Below are positions 42,482 through 51,141 of a stretch of 64,000 bases of DNA, piece after piece. The notes under the pieces were generated by a model that was given only the letters and a program-made list of their open reading frames with translations, had not been told where the DNA came from and ran no database searches. Every line of letters starts with the position of its first letter. Positions within the stretch are counted from its first letter, which is position 1. The DNA is from Paenibacillus sp. FSL M7-0420 (GTDB taxonomy: Bacteria; Bacillota; Bacilli; Paenibacillales; Paenibacillaceae): the NCBI RefSeq assembly GCF_038002345.1, contig NZ_JBBOCJ010000001.1, forward strand, positions 7,254,001-7,318,000. The letters run 5' to 3'. The position numbers and the translations under genes were made by a program.

Positions 42482-42598
42482 TTGGTGGCGATAGCGGAGG
42501 GGTTCCACACGTACCCATCCCGAACACGACCGTTAAGCCCTCCAGCGCCGATGGTACTTGGACCGAAGGGTCCTGGGAGAGTAGGACGTTGCCAAGCA
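42482..42598 (+). rRNA. rrf: 5S ribosomal RNA
   Basis: The 5' segment TTGGTGGC pairs with the 3' segment GTTGCCAA, and the middle has CCCATCCCGAACACGACCG. It closes the 16S-23S-5S operon. Confidence 0.97.
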
Positions 42599-42604
42599 CA
42601 CATG

Positions 42605-42637
42605 AGCCATTGTCGAATTATCGACAATGGCTTTTTT
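42605..42637 (+). terminator. Terminator of the rRNA operon
   Basis: AGCCATTGTCGA-ATTA-TCGACAATGGCT is a perfect 12-bp stem followed by TTTTT. No tRNA cluster follows the 5S gene. Confidence 0.93.
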
Positions 42638-42740
42638 GTATATCCGTATATATAAAAAGCGGGCAGGGGTGCGGTGTTTTATTATAAAAACGCTTACAAA
42701 CGAGTGACATTTTTGTTACCGACGAGGCGATGGTTCCAAG

Positions 42741-42746
42741 TATAAT
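42741..42746 (+). promoter_or_regulatory. Possible -10 element of the lipoprotein gene
   Basis: A perfect TATAAT lies 115 bases before the gene, but the best -35 candidate (TTGTTA) is 22 bases away, so another sigma factor or a weak -35 is possible. Confidence 0.35.
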
Positions 42747-42860
42747 GGAAAAGTGCAATAAATAAGCAAAAGCCTTAATACGAATGAACTACGTATAAAT
42801 TCTATCTTGGAATTTTCTTGCGTCTTTAGATGCATGGTAGAGGTAAGGAGGATTTAAGGT

Positions 42861-43280
42861 ATGAAGCGAACTCAACCTTTGTGGATATTAGTTATTCTTT
42901 GTATAGTCGGAGTAATGCTGGCGGGTTGCGGAACGAAGGAGCCAGCTTGGGATACTTTTAACGGTGCACTTAATGAGGAAGACTTCCCCGTTCCCAAAGA
43001 GGCAAGCTCACCCGACAGAACAACTACAAACGTAGCCATGGACTATGTACGGTACTCCTTGCCGGGGTTGAAGGAGAAGAAAGGCGTGCCGGAGCCTTAT
43101 CTTGCAGCCATTAAAGCATGGGGCTGGGAAGAGCAGGAACAGAAAGCAGACGATTCCGGGAGCTCCCGTGTTTTTCAGAAAGAAGGACTTGTTGTACATC
43201 TGACCGTGCATGATGACTATTTCATCGTGATGATTCCGAAGGAAAAGAAGGTCACGACCAAAGGCTTGAAGAACAGATAA
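42861..43280 (+). CDS. Small lipoprotein of unknown function
   Basis: A 139-residue protein with a lipoprotein signal (IVGVMLAGC, lipidated Cys near residue 23) and a small, charged mature domain that includes GWEEQEQ and ends in a Lys-rich strand. AAGGAGG stands before the ATG. I do not recognise the domain. It is a single-gene unit between the rRNA terminator and its own terminator. Confidence 0.8.
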   Translation: MKRTQPLWILVILCIVGVMLAGCGTKEPAWDTFNGALNEEDFPVPKEASSPDRTTTNVAMDYVRYSLPGLKEKKGVPEPYLAAIKAWGWEEQEQKADDSGSSRVFQKEGLVVHLTVHDDYFIVMIPKEKKVTTKGLKNR

Positions 43281-43281
43281 A

Positions 43282-43315
43282 AAATCGCCGTCCGGTTATG
43301 GATGGCGATTTTTTT
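43282..43315 (+). terminator. Terminator behind the lipoprotein gene
   Basis: AATCGCCGTCC and GGATGGCGATT form an 11-bp stem (one G-T pair) followed by seven T. Confidence 0.9.
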
Positions 43316-43332
43316 GAAAGATAAGAATTTAT

Positions 43333-43404
43333 ATGTTTTGGGGTCCCCGCAAAGTACCTGAGTCATCACCTACGCTAAAGCCCCACTTTGTGGGGTTATT
43401 TTGC
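43333..43404 (+). repeat. 72-nt structured repeat, copy 1
   Basis: The element begins ATGTTTT, then GGGGTCCCCGCAAAGTACC, an 11-base variable block and the hairpin CCCCAC-TTT-GTGGGG followed by TTATTTT. It is identical to copy 2 (60718-60789) except for one base in the variable block. It follows a terminator directly and ends 48 bp before the 3' end of the minus-strand membrane-protein gene. See copies 2 and 3. Confidence 0.9.
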
Positions 43405-43452
43405 TTGCATGCTTGGCCGCTTAAATACAGCGCTATGTATATCTGGTTGGGA

Positions 43453-43977
43453 TTACTGGGCGTAATAGGAGGCGTCTGCCGCACCCAACTTGAGCATCCC
43501 GTCTTTGCCTACACTTTTTAACCGCAGCAGCGCATACAGACGGGGTAGCAGCAGCCACAGGTGGCATACCGCAAGCGAAACCGTAAAGGCTGGCGGAGCC
43601 CAGACGATGAAGAGTGCGGCTATACAAAGACCGATCCAGAGGTTATGCAGCTGTACGGTGCGGAAGATGCCGTAATTGATATATTGATCGGGCATGTAAC
43701 CGGGCCAGGGCAGGCGCAGGGATAATCTCCAGCGCTTGGCGATAGGGTGTCCGCTAATCAGCAGCACAGAGCGTGAGATGACATACTGAATCCACAGCAT
43801 GACAGGTCCGGCTATAATCATGAACAGAATACTAAGCCAGGAGAGAAAGACACTTTCGAGCACAAGGCATATAAAGGGCAGGGTGACATAGACCCGCAGC
43901 AGGAATGCTGTAATAGTAATTTTTTTGATAAGCTTGTATTGATAGAATGTAGCGGCACCTTTGGTGTTTGGTTCCAT
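43453..43977 (-). CDS. Membrane protein of unknown function
   Basis: A 174-residue protein with at least four hydrophobic segments (around residues 20-40, 45-65, 113-130 and 133-150) and basic connecting loops. I do not recognise a family. It is transcribed against the direction of replication; repeat copy 1, read on this strand, offers the hairpin CCCCAC-AAA-GTGGGG as a possible terminator. Confidence 0.65.
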   Translation of the reverse strand: MEPNTKGAATFYQYKLIKKITITAFLLRVYVTLPFICLVLESVFLSWLSILFMIIAGPVMLWIQYVISRSVLLISGHPIAKRWRLSLRLPWPGYMPDQYINYGIFRTVQLHNLWIGLCIAALFIVWAPPAFTVSLAVCHLWLLLPRLYALLRLKSVGKDGMLKLGAADASYYAQ

Positions 43978-44130
43978 ACCTGGAATTCGGACCTCCTCGC
44001 AAGTTCTCTTGTTATTATTATCGGCCTGCTCCTGCGTTTTTATTAAACAACGGACTCAGATTCACCGAATGGGCAGCGGGCGAATATATATATTTTAGGC
44101 TATGAAGGATTAGGAAAAAACTATGAAAAG

Positions 44131-44160
44131 GTTTAAAATGATAGAAGGTGTACCATACTG
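44131..44160 (+). promoter_or_regulatory. Possible sigma-F promoter of gin
   Basis: GTTTA (fits GYWTA) and TACCATACTG, whose last six bases fit the ANAHTR part of the sigma-F -10, are 15 bases apart and 28 bases before the start. The leading GG of the -10 consensus is missing. Confidence 0.45.
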
Positions 44161-44188
44161 TTCTTAAAAGAGTCAAGGTGGGATGAAA

Positions 44189-44374
44189 ATGGAACAGCAA
44201 ACCGGGCAGGCCTGCATTATCTGCGGGCAGGAAAAGGAAGAAGGCATTGTGATTGTCGCGCATTTCATCTGTGAGGACTGTGAGAGTGAGATGGTGCGTA
44301 CGGAGGCTGAGGATGTGAAGTACAACTTTTTCATTAACCGGATGAAGAAGATCAATCTGCGTATGCATGCTTAA
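44189..44374 (+). CDS. csfB: Anti-sigma-G factor Gin (CsfB)
   Basis: A 61-residue protein with two CxxC knuckles (ACIICGQEKEEG and HFICEDCESEM) and the Gin C-terminal helix YNFFINRMKKINL. Gin dimers bind zinc and hold sigma-G inactive in the early forespore. ATG 44189 has AAGGTGGG six bases before it; an ATG at 44183 abuts the ribosome site and is unlikely. In B. subtilis csfB lies in the same place relative to yaaO and tmk. Confidence 0.88.
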   Translation: MEQQTGQACIICGQEKEEGIVIVAHFICEDCESEMVRTEAEDVKYNFFINRMKKINLRMHA

Positions 44375-44463
44375 TGCACGAATTGCAGTACCTGTAACAA
44401 GCAACATATAAAGAGCGGGCGGTGAATCTGTGTCGCGTTGGCTGCAAATACAAGGTTCCTCTT

Positions 44464-44507
44464 AACGGCTTCTCCGCCCTGACCGGGTGAGGGGAGCCGT
44501 TTTATTG
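44464..44507 (+). terminator. Terminator behind gin
   Basis: AACGGCT and AGCCGTT close an inner CTCC/GGGG stem and are followed by TTATT. Confidence 0.7.
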
Positions 44508-44589
44508 CGTGCAATCCTTTGCGGAAGTGATAGGCGTGTGGGTGTATTTGCGTTAAAATAGAAGGTAACCCCCAGGGGAGGAAGAATCT

Positions 44590-46431
44590 ATGGACAAGCT
44601 ACAGCCTGGCAGGGCACCTGTATACGAAATGCTGGAACAATATAGACATAAGGGTAATATATCTTATCATGTGCCGGGTCACAAGAACGGGGAGGCTTAC
44701 CGGAGTGCTGTAAGTGCAGAGAGTGCAGGATATCTCACGGAAGTGATGCGTTACGATGTGACGGAGATTACCGGAACGGATGACCTTCATCATCCGGAAG
44801 GGGTAATAAGGGAAGCCCAGGAGCTGGCAGCCGATTGTTACGGCGCGGAGGAGAGTTATATGCTGGTGGGCGGCAGTACCGCAGGGAATCTGGCTCTCAT
44901 TCTGACGGTCTGTTCTGCGCCCGGAAGTCTGCTTATTCTGCAGCGCAACGTCCACAAGTCCGTGATCCATGGACTGATGCTGGCGGGAGCGCTTGCAGTT
45001 TTCCTGGAGCCGCAGATCGACCCGGGCAGCGGCCTTGCGGTGGCTCCGTCTGCTGAGACGGTGCAGGCGGCACTGGCCGCTTACCCGGAGGCTGCCGGGG
45101 TTCTGGTTACCATGCCGAATTACTACGGCATGGGCAGTGACCTAGCGCCCCTCGCGCAGGCCTGTCATGCTTGCTGCGTGCCGCTGCTGGTGGATGAGGC
45201 GCACGGGGCGCATTACGGGCAGCACCCCGCGCTTCCGGCGGGGGCGCTTGCCCAGGGCGCGGACGGCGTGGTGCAGTCCACGCACAAGATGCTGACGGCG
45301 CTGACGATGGGCGCCATGCTGCATGTGCAAGGGCCATGGCTGGACCGCGCGCTGCTGCGGCAGCGCCTGGCCATGGTGCAGAGCTCCAGCCCATCCTACC
45401 CCGTGATGGCTTCGCTCGATCTGGCCCGGCGCCTGCTGCACAGCCAGGGCGTCGGTGCCTTCACGGCGGGGCTCGCCGCCGTGGATGTCCTGCGGCGCGG
45501 CCTGGCGGCGCTGCCGCGCTTCGGGCTGCTGCAGCCGGGCTCGCCGCAGCAGCCTGTCTGCGGCGGGGCGGGCGCCGCAGGAGTGAGTACGCTGCCGCTG
45601 CGCGGGGCGGCGTACGTGACCCAGGACCCCTTCAAGGCGGTCATATATGACGCCGCGGGGGTCCTGGGGGGCTTCGAGCTGCAGCGCAGGCTCGAAGAGA
45701 GGGGAATCGTGCCGGAGATGAGCGACGACCGGCACGTGGTTCTGGCCTTCAGCCTCGGCTCGAAGGCTGAAGAGGCAGCGGAGCTGCTGACAGCGCTGCA
45801 GGACATTGCAGCGCAGACCTCCTTGGCAGCGCAGCAGACCGGCGGGAGCGCAGCCCCCTCAGACCTTGATCTTACCGCTGGCCTTGATTTTGTCGCTGGC
45901 CTCGATCTTACCTCTGGTTCTGGTCCTGATTCTGATCCTGACCGATTTCCCGGACCAGGATCGGCTCCCGGTTGTGATCGGGCTTCCGGCCCCAGCCAGC
46001 CTGCTTACTCAGACACTGCCGCAGCTCCCGCTCCCCAAGGCGGAGAATCCTTCTCCAGCGCACGGACCGCAGCCCAGGCAGCGTCATATAATAGCAGAGC
46101 AGGGGACTCAACCTTCTCCGGTGATATTTCCACGTGGAACAATTTCGACATTCCGGCAGTATCGGCTCCGGTCGCGTTCTCGATCCGGCCGGTGGCTGCC
46201 GGGGAGACAGAGAGTATAGAGCTTGAGGCAAGCGCGGGCAGGATTGCGGCAGAGATGGTTATTCCCTATCCGCCAGGCATCCCGCTCTTATATCCCGGAG
46301 AGAGCATTACAGCGTCTGTCTGTGACAGGCTGATCCGTCTGAGAATAGGCGGGGCGAAATTTCAGGCCTGTGCTGATCCGGCCTTACAGCATATTAGGGT
46401 ATACAACATTCAGAAGGGCGGAGAAGCATAA
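44590..46431 (+). CDS. Orn/Lys/Arg decarboxylase family protein (YaaO type) with a long low-complexity insertion
   Basis: A 613-residue PLP enzyme. The N-terminus YHVPGHKNGEAYRS, the GSTAGNLALI segment, VDEAHGAHYG and the Schiff-base Lys233 in QSTHKMLTAL fit the fold-type I basic amino acid decarboxylases. Bacillus YaaO is about 480 residues; the excess is mainly a Ser/Ala/Gly/Asp/Pro-rich stretch at about residues 405-530 with repeated Asp-Leu and Asp-Pro units, before the C-terminal substrate-binding piece (YPPGIPLLYPGE). The middle of the gene is much GC-richer than its neighbours. The substrate cannot be told from sequence. The stop adjoins the tmk start. Confidence 0.88.
   Translation: MDKLQPGRAPVYEMLEQYRHKGNISYHVPGHKNGEAYRSAVSAESAGYLTEVMRYDVTEITGTDDLHHPEGVIREAQELAADCYGAEESYMLVGGSTAGNLALILTVCSAPGSLLILQRNVHKSVIHGLMLAGALAVFLEPQIDPGSGLAVAPSAETVQAALAAYPEAAGVLVTMPNYYGMGSDLAPLAQACHACCVPLLVDEAHGAHYGQHPALPAGALAQGADGVVQSTHKMLTALTMGAMLHVQGPWLDRALLRQRLAMVQSSSPSYPVMASLDLARRLLHSQGVGAFTAGLAAVDVLRRGLAALPRFGLLQPGSPQQPVCGGAGAAGVSTLPLRGAAYVTQDPFKAVIYDAAGVLGGFELQRRLEERGIVPEMSDDRHVVLAFSLGSKAEEAAELLTALQDIAAQTSLAAQQTGGSAAPSDLDLTAGLDFVAGLDLTSGSGPDSDPDRFPGPGSAPGCDRASGPSQPAYSDTAAAPAPQGGESFSSARTAAQAASYNSRAGDSTFSGDISTWNNFDIPAVSAPVAFSIRPVAAGETESIELEASAGRIAAEMVIPYPPGIPLLYPGESITASVCDRLIRLRIGGAKFQACADPALQHIRVYNIQKGGEA
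46126..46141. promoter_or_regulatory. Degenerate parS-like palindrome
   Basis: On the minus strand TGTTCCACGTGGAAAT matches 13 of 16 parS positions and keeps the central CCACGTGG core. It is inside the decarboxylase insertion, so it may be chance. Confidence 0.25.
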
Positions 46432-47073
46432 GTGAAGCGAGAAGGATTCTTCATTACACTGGAGGGAGGCGACGGCTCCGGTAAAACAACCGTACTCGGC
46501 AGGGTGGCAGCTTATCTGCAGAACCATTCCATGCCCTATTTAATCACCCGCGAACCGGGAGGGATAGAGATCGCCGAGAAGATCCGTTCTATTATTCTCG
46601 ACCCGGCACATACGGCTATGGATGCCCGGACAGAGGCACTCCTGTATGCGGCGGCAAGAAGCCAGCATCTGGCGGAGGTAGTCGAGCCTGCCTTGCAGGA
46701 GGGAATTACCGTGCTCTGCGACCGTTTTGTAGACAGCAGTCTGGTCTATCAAGGGTACGCCAGAGGGCTGGGCATCGAAGAGGTGTGGGGGATTAACCGG
46801 TTTGCGACCGGCGGGAGAATGCCCGATCTTACCTTTTACCTGGATGTAGATCCTGAGGTGGGCCTGTCGCGGATTGCCGCCAACCAGAACCGGGAAGTGA
46901 ACCGGCTGGATCTGGAGAGCCTGGAGTTTCATCAGAAGGTGCGGGCGGGCTATGAGCTGGTAACCAGCTCTGATCCGCAGCGGATTGTGGTGCTTGATGC
47001 GGGTCGTCCCATCCATATGGTGGAGCAGGATATTGTACGTGTACTGAAGGACAGGATATTAAAGGATTTCTGA
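46432..47073 (+). CDS. tmk: Thymidylate kinase
   Basis: A 213-residue P-loop kinase (LEGGDGSGKTTVLGRVAAYL) with the DRFVDSSLVYQGYARG segment and the dTMP-specific TREPGG. It converts dTMP to dTDP. It starts with GTG 46432 immediately after the stop of the decarboxylase gene, so the two are coupled. Confidence 0.97.
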   Translation: MKREGFFITLEGGDGSGKTTVLGRVAAYLQNHSMPYLITREPGGIEIAEKIRSIILDPAHTAMDARTEALLYAAARSQHLAEVVEPALQEGITVLCDRFVDSSLVYQGYARGLGIEEVWGINRFATGGRMPDLTFYLDVDPEVGLSRIAANQNREVNRLDLESLEFHQKVRAGYELVTSSDPQRIVVLDAGRPIHMVEQDIVRVLKDRILKDF

Positions 47074-47077
47074 GGTG

Positions 47078-47106
47078 TTTTGTCAAATAAACAATAGAGG
47101 TATAAT
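47078..47106 (+). promoter_or_regulatory. Possible promoter of darA
   Basis: A perfect TATAAT at 47101-47106 with TTTTGT 17 bases upstream (or TTGTCA at 15). It would start the darA-yaaR-holB transcript. Confidence 0.45.
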
Positions 47107-47166
47107 GATTGAACAGGGCTTCTCCGCAGATTGAATCGATGTTGTGCGGAAAGCCTGTGAACATAA

Positions 47167-47517
<351 letters not shown>

Positions 47518-47522
47518 GCATA

Positions 47523-47966
47523 ATGAAGATCAACCCGGGCTACAGGCCCTTAAAAAGCGAAATGCTGACCACGGAGGCTGAGAGGCGTCCGGTCCAGCAA
47601 AAAAACTTCAACGATGTATTTCAACAGCAAAGCCAGCAGAAAACTATAGATGAGTTGAACCGTCAGATCAAAGATATCCAGCTGCAAGGCGACCGGCTCT
47701 CCAAATCCATGACTGTGCGTGAGCTATCCATCTACCGGAACCTGATCAAACGGTTTCTGGAGGAGACGGCCCGCCGCGGAGTGATCCTGAAGGACACCAA
47801 AGGCTGGGACCGGCGGGGCCGTGGCAAACGCTACAAGCTGCTCGAAGAGGTTGATGCCGCTCTGCTGAATATGGCTGATGATCTGCTGGACAGCGAGCAG
47901 GGCCGGATCGATCTCCTGGGACGGGTTGGAGAGATCCGCGGGCTGCTGATTAACCTTTCTTTCTGA
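47523..47966 (+). CDS. yaaR: YaaR (DUF327) protein
   Basis: A 147-residue mostly helical protein with the DUF327 core (SMTVRELSIYRNLIKRFLEE, then GWDRRGRGKRYKLLEEVD). ATG 47523 is chosen; the frame opens slightly earlier inside darA, and the ribosome site is weak, suggesting coupling to darA. Function unknown. Confidence 0.88.
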   Translation: MKINPGYRPLKSEMLTTEAERRPVQQKNFNDVFQQQSQQKTIDELNRQIKDIQLQGDRLSKSMTVRELSIYRNLIKRFLEETARRGVILKDTKGWDRRGRGKRYKLLEEVDAALLNMADDLLDSEQGRIDLLGRVGEIRGLLINLSF

Positions 47967-47982
47967 CAACTTGGAGGAACCT

Positions 47983-48957
47983 ATGTCTTTTCATGAACTA
48001 TTAGGCCAGGAGGACGCCAAGCGGCTGCTTCAGAATGCCTTACGCAAGGATGCGGTCAGCCATGCCTATCTGTTCACGGGTCCGGCAGGCAGCGGGCAGG
48101 TGAAGATGGCTTTGACGTTCGCCCAGGCGATATTCTGTACCGCCAGCAAAGATGATGCCTGCGGAGAGTGCCTGGAATGCCGCAAGGTGGAGCATGGCAA
48201 TCATCCTGATCTAACCCTGCTGCGTCCCGACGGGGCCAGTATTAAGATCGACCAGATTCGTGAGCTTCAGCGTGTTTTTTCCTACCGCTCGGAAGGGATT
48301 AACCCGAAGGTTTATATTATAGAAGGAGCGGACAAAATGACGGTGCAAGCCGCCAATAGTCTGCTGAAATTTCTGGAGGAGCCGCCTGCCCCGGCGGTTG
48401 GTATTCTGATTTCGGATAACAGCAGTTCCCTGCTTCCGACGATCCAGTCCAGAACCCAGCGCATTCCGTTTAGCCCGCTGCATCCGGATATTATGCTGCA
48501 GGCGTTGTCCGGAGAAGGGGTTCCGGTGCCGCTTGCACGGTGCGCGGTATCACTGACGGCCGGTCTTGACGGCTGCAGGGAACTTTTGGCACAGAATTGG
48601 TTTGCAGAAATGAGAAATCTAGTGTTACAATTAGCGAAGGAGTCTCTGGGCAAGGGCAGCACTGCGGTAGCAACCGCGGGTTCGAAGCTGTTCAAGACCG
48701 GACTTGGTGAACATTTGGACACTCTATTCAGCATGTTCCACTTATGGTTCAAAGATATGCTCTACTTCCTGTACCGAAAGCACGAAAGTATCGTTTTCAT
48801 AGATCAGTTAGACTTTATTTCGAGGGCTGCCCGTCAGAGGAGTACGCAGCAGTGGGTGGCTTATATGGAATATGCGGCGGAGAGCAAGCGGAAGCTGCGT
48901 TCCAATGCCAATGCCCAGCTGTGTCTGGAGCAGTTTTTAATCCGGCTGGAAAGCTAG
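47983..48957 (+). CDS. holB: DNA polymerase III delta-prime subunit HolB
   Basis: A 324-residue AAA+ clamp-loader subunit with a zinc-binding cluster (ACGECLECRKVEHGNHPD), EGADKMTVQAANSLLKFLEEP and the sensor NSSSLLPTIQSRTQR. The P-loop region GPAGSGQVKM lacks the GK[ST] ending, consistent with the non-hydrolysing role of delta-prime. TTGGAGG precedes ATG 47983. Confidence 0.95.
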   Translation: MSFHELLGQEDAKRLLQNALRKDAVSHAYLFTGPAGSGQVKMALTFAQAIFCTASKDDACGECLECRKVEHGNHPDLTLLRPDGASIKIDQIRELQRVFSYRSEGINPKVYIIEGADKMTVQAANSLLKFLEEPPAPAVGILISDNSSSLLPTIQSRTQRIPFSPLHPDIMLQALSGEGVPVPLARCAVSLTAGLDGCRELLAQNWFAEMRNLVLQLAKESLGKGSTAVATAGSKLFKTGLGEHLDTLFSMFHLWFKDMLYFLYRKHESIVFIDQLDFISRAARQRSTQQWVAYMEYAAESKRKLRSNANAQLCLEQFLIRLES

Positions 48958-49107
48958 AGGCTCGGGTTATTTATAATAGATCCTCCGGGATATAATCCTC
49001 AGCACCTGGAAAGACCGGGTATAGCGGACGAGGAAGGACAAGCATGGATCATCAGGGAAGCAGTCTTGCTTAAGGGTTCCTTTACCGTCAAACAAGGGGG
49101 TTAATTT

Positions 49108-49908
49108 TTGTACAGCGTAGTAGGTGTCCGCTTCAAAAAAGCGGGTAAAATATATTATTTTGATCCGCTTGATTTCCCGATTGAACGCGATCAATGCGTG
49201 ATTGTCGAGACTGCAAGAGGGGTCGAATACGGTAAGGTTGTCGTTGGCAAAAAAGAGGTGCAGGAAGCTGACGTTGTACTGCCGCTTAAGAAAGTCATGC
49301 GCATTGCCGGTGAAACCGACGCGCGCGTGGTGGAAGAGAACAAAGGTGCAGCTAAGGACGCTTTTACCACCTGTTTAAATAAAATCCGCGATCATGGCCT
49401 CAAAATGAAGCTGGTGGATGTGGAGTTTACGTTTGACCGTAACAAGATTATTTTCTATTTCACGGCCGAGGGCCGCGTGGATTTCCGCGAGCTGGTGAAG
49501 GACCTGGCCAGTATTTTCCGTACCCGCATTGAGCTCCGGCAGATTGGTGTGCGTGATGAAGCCAAGATGCTGGGTGGATTAGGCCCATGCGGACGGGTGC
49601 TCTGCTGCTCCTCCTGGCTTGGCGATTTCGAGCCGGTGTCCATCAAGATGGCGAAGGATCAGAATCTGTCGCTTAACCCGACCAAGATCTCGGGATTATG
49701 CGGACGGCTGATGTGTTGTCTGAAGTTTGAGCATGATAATTATGAGAGCACGAAGGAAGAAATGCCGGCTGTAGGCAAAATGGTCGTTACTTCACTGGGT
49801 GACGGCAAGGTAGTCGGTATCAATGCCGGCAGCCGCACGGTTCATGTGCAGCTGTTTGAAGTGGGCAAAGTTAAAGAACTTCCAATGGATGATGTTGTCG
49901 TCAAGTAA
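49108..49908 (+). CDS. ricT: PSP1-domain regulator RicT (YaaT)
   Basis: A 266-residue protein with the PSP1 domain and two cysteine clusters, GPCGRVLCCSSW and GLCGRLMCCLKFEHDNY, which in Bacillus help hold the [4Fe-4S] centres of the RicA-RicF-RicT complex. The complex stimulates RNase Y processing and affects Spo0A phosphorylation. The start is TTG 49108 behind AAGGGGG. Confidence 0.95.
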   Translation: MYSVVGVRFKKAGKIYYFDPLDFPIERDQCVIVETARGVEYGKVVVGKKEVQEADVVLPLKKVMRIAGETDARVVEENKGAAKDAFTTCLNKIRDHGLKMKLVDVEFTFDRNKIIFYFTAEGRVDFRELVKDLASIFRTRIELRQIGVRDEAKMLGGLGPCGRVLCCSSWLGDFEPVSIKMAKDQNLSLNPTKISGLCGRLMCCLKFEHDNYESTKEEMPAVGKMVVTSLGDGKVVGINAGSRTVHVQLFEVGKVKELPMDDVVVK

Positions 49909-49939
49909 ACCATTATAAGGTTACTTTCGGGGTGGAAAC

Positions 49940-50302
49940 TTGGAGAAGAAAAATATATTTGCACACATGCAGGAGATGGAAGCGCAGATGGATGAAATGC
50001 GCACCACTCTGGGCGATTGGAAGCAGACGGTCAAAGAGCTGATGGAAGCGAATCAGAAGCTGAGTCTGGAGAACGAGCAACTTCGTATCATATTGAAAAG
50101 GGAAGCGCCTGTAGATAAGGCCGCACTGTCTGCGGAGGCGGAGGCTATACTTGCTGCCGAAGGGAAAGAGGAGGTTGTCGGGGAAGGCTACGATAATCTG
50201 GCCCGGCTGTATCACGAAGGCTTCCACATCTGTAATGTCTACTTTGGGCATTTGCGGACGGAAGGCGATTGTCTATTCTGCCTTTCTTTTCTTAATAAAT
50301 GA
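49940..50302 (+). CDS. yabA: Replication initiation control protein YabA
   Basis: A 120-residue protein with an N-terminal leucine-zipper coiled coil (about residues 1-55), a flexible linker and a C-terminal zinc-binding domain [20 protein letters not shown] followed by LFC. YabA binds DnaA and the DnaN clamp to limit initiation at oriC. The start is TTG 49940 behind GGGGTGG. Confidence 0.95.
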   Translation: MEKKNIFAHMQEMEAQMDEMRTTLGDWKQTVKELMEANQKLSLENEQLRIILKREAPVDKAALSAEAEAILAAEGKEEVVGEGYDNLARLYHEGFHICNVYFGHLRTEGDCLFCLSFLNK

Positions 50303-50312
50303 GGATATCCAG

Positions 50313-50342
50313 CCGTAGGAGATTGTCGCCTACGGTTTTTTT
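50313..50342 (+). terminator. Terminator between yabA and trmN6
   Basis: CCGTAGG and CCTACGG form a 7-bp stem with a nine-base loop followed by seven T. The trmN6 start is only 23 bp further on. Confidence 0.8.
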
Positions 50343-50364
50343 GAATGTAGAGAAGGAGATTACA

Positions 50365-51141
50365 ATGACCCATTCAATGAACAATACACCAGTACCCTTA
50401 CATGAAGCAGAACGGGTCGATGACCTGCTCACCCATGATCTGAGAATTATCCAGAGTGACGAAGTGTTCAGCTTCTCGATGGATGCCGTATTGCTGGCAC
50501 GGTTCGCCAGTGTACCGCCGCGTGGACGGGTGCTTGACCTGTGTACGGGTAACGGAGTAATTCCTATGCTCCTGACTACACGGACGAAGGCTTCTATTGA
50601 AGGAATCGAGATTCAGCCCCGTCTGGCAGACATGGCCCGGCGCAGTGTATCGCTTAACGGTCTGGAGGAGCGGGTACAGATTCATGAGGGCGATTTGCGG
50701 GAGCTTCATCTTACAGCGGGCTATGGCGTATACGATGCGATCACGGTGAATCCCCCTTATATGCCGCTGAACGGGAGCGATCTGAAGCTGAATTCCCATC
50801 AGGCGATGGCCCGCCATGAAATCGGTTGTACCCTGGAGGAGGTCATTCAGGCCTGTGTCCGGCTGGTCCGTACCGGAGGCAAAGTCAGCATGGTGCATAA
50901 GCCACAGCGCCTCGTGGATATTATCAGTCTGATGCGGAAGCACCGGCTGGAACCGAAGCTGATCCGCTTTGTACATCCCCGCGCCCATCTGGAAGCGAAT
51001 ATGGTTCTGATCGAGGCCGCGCGTGACGGGAAGCCGGAGGTGCGTTTACAACCGCCTTTAATCGTATATAATGAGGACAATCAATATTGCCCTGAGATTA
51101 TGGATATTTATTATGGGAACAAAGAGGATACGAGCCAATGA
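50365..51141 (+). CDS. trmN6: tRNA1(Val) adenine-N6 methyltransferase family protein (YabB/TrmN6)
   Basis: A 258-residue Rossmann methyltransferase with the SAM motif VLDLCTGNGVIPMLL and the N6-adenine motif VNPPYMPLN. The E. coli homologue methylates A37 of tRNA-Val. AAGGAG precedes ATG 50365; the open frame extends further up without a site. The stop overlaps rsmI by four bases. The yazA (GIY-YIG) gene that follows in B. subtilis is absent. Confidence 0.92.
   Translation: MTHSMNNTPVPLHEAERVDDLLTHDLRIIQSDEVFSFSMDAVLLARFASVPPRGRVLDLCTGNGVIPMLLTTRTKASIEGIEIQPRLADMARRSVSLNGLEERVQIHEGDLRELHLTAGYGVYDAITVNPPYMPLNGSDLKLNSHQAMARHEIGCTLEEVIQACVRLVRTGGKVSMVHKPQRLVDIISLMRKHRLEPKLIRFVHPRAHLEANMVLIEAARDGKPEVRLQPPLIVYNEDNQYCPEIMDIYYGNKEDTSQ

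Noticed and set aside
46126..46141. Third parS site
   Set aside because: Three mismatches to consensus and location in a low-complexity coding insertion; listed only as a degenerate site.
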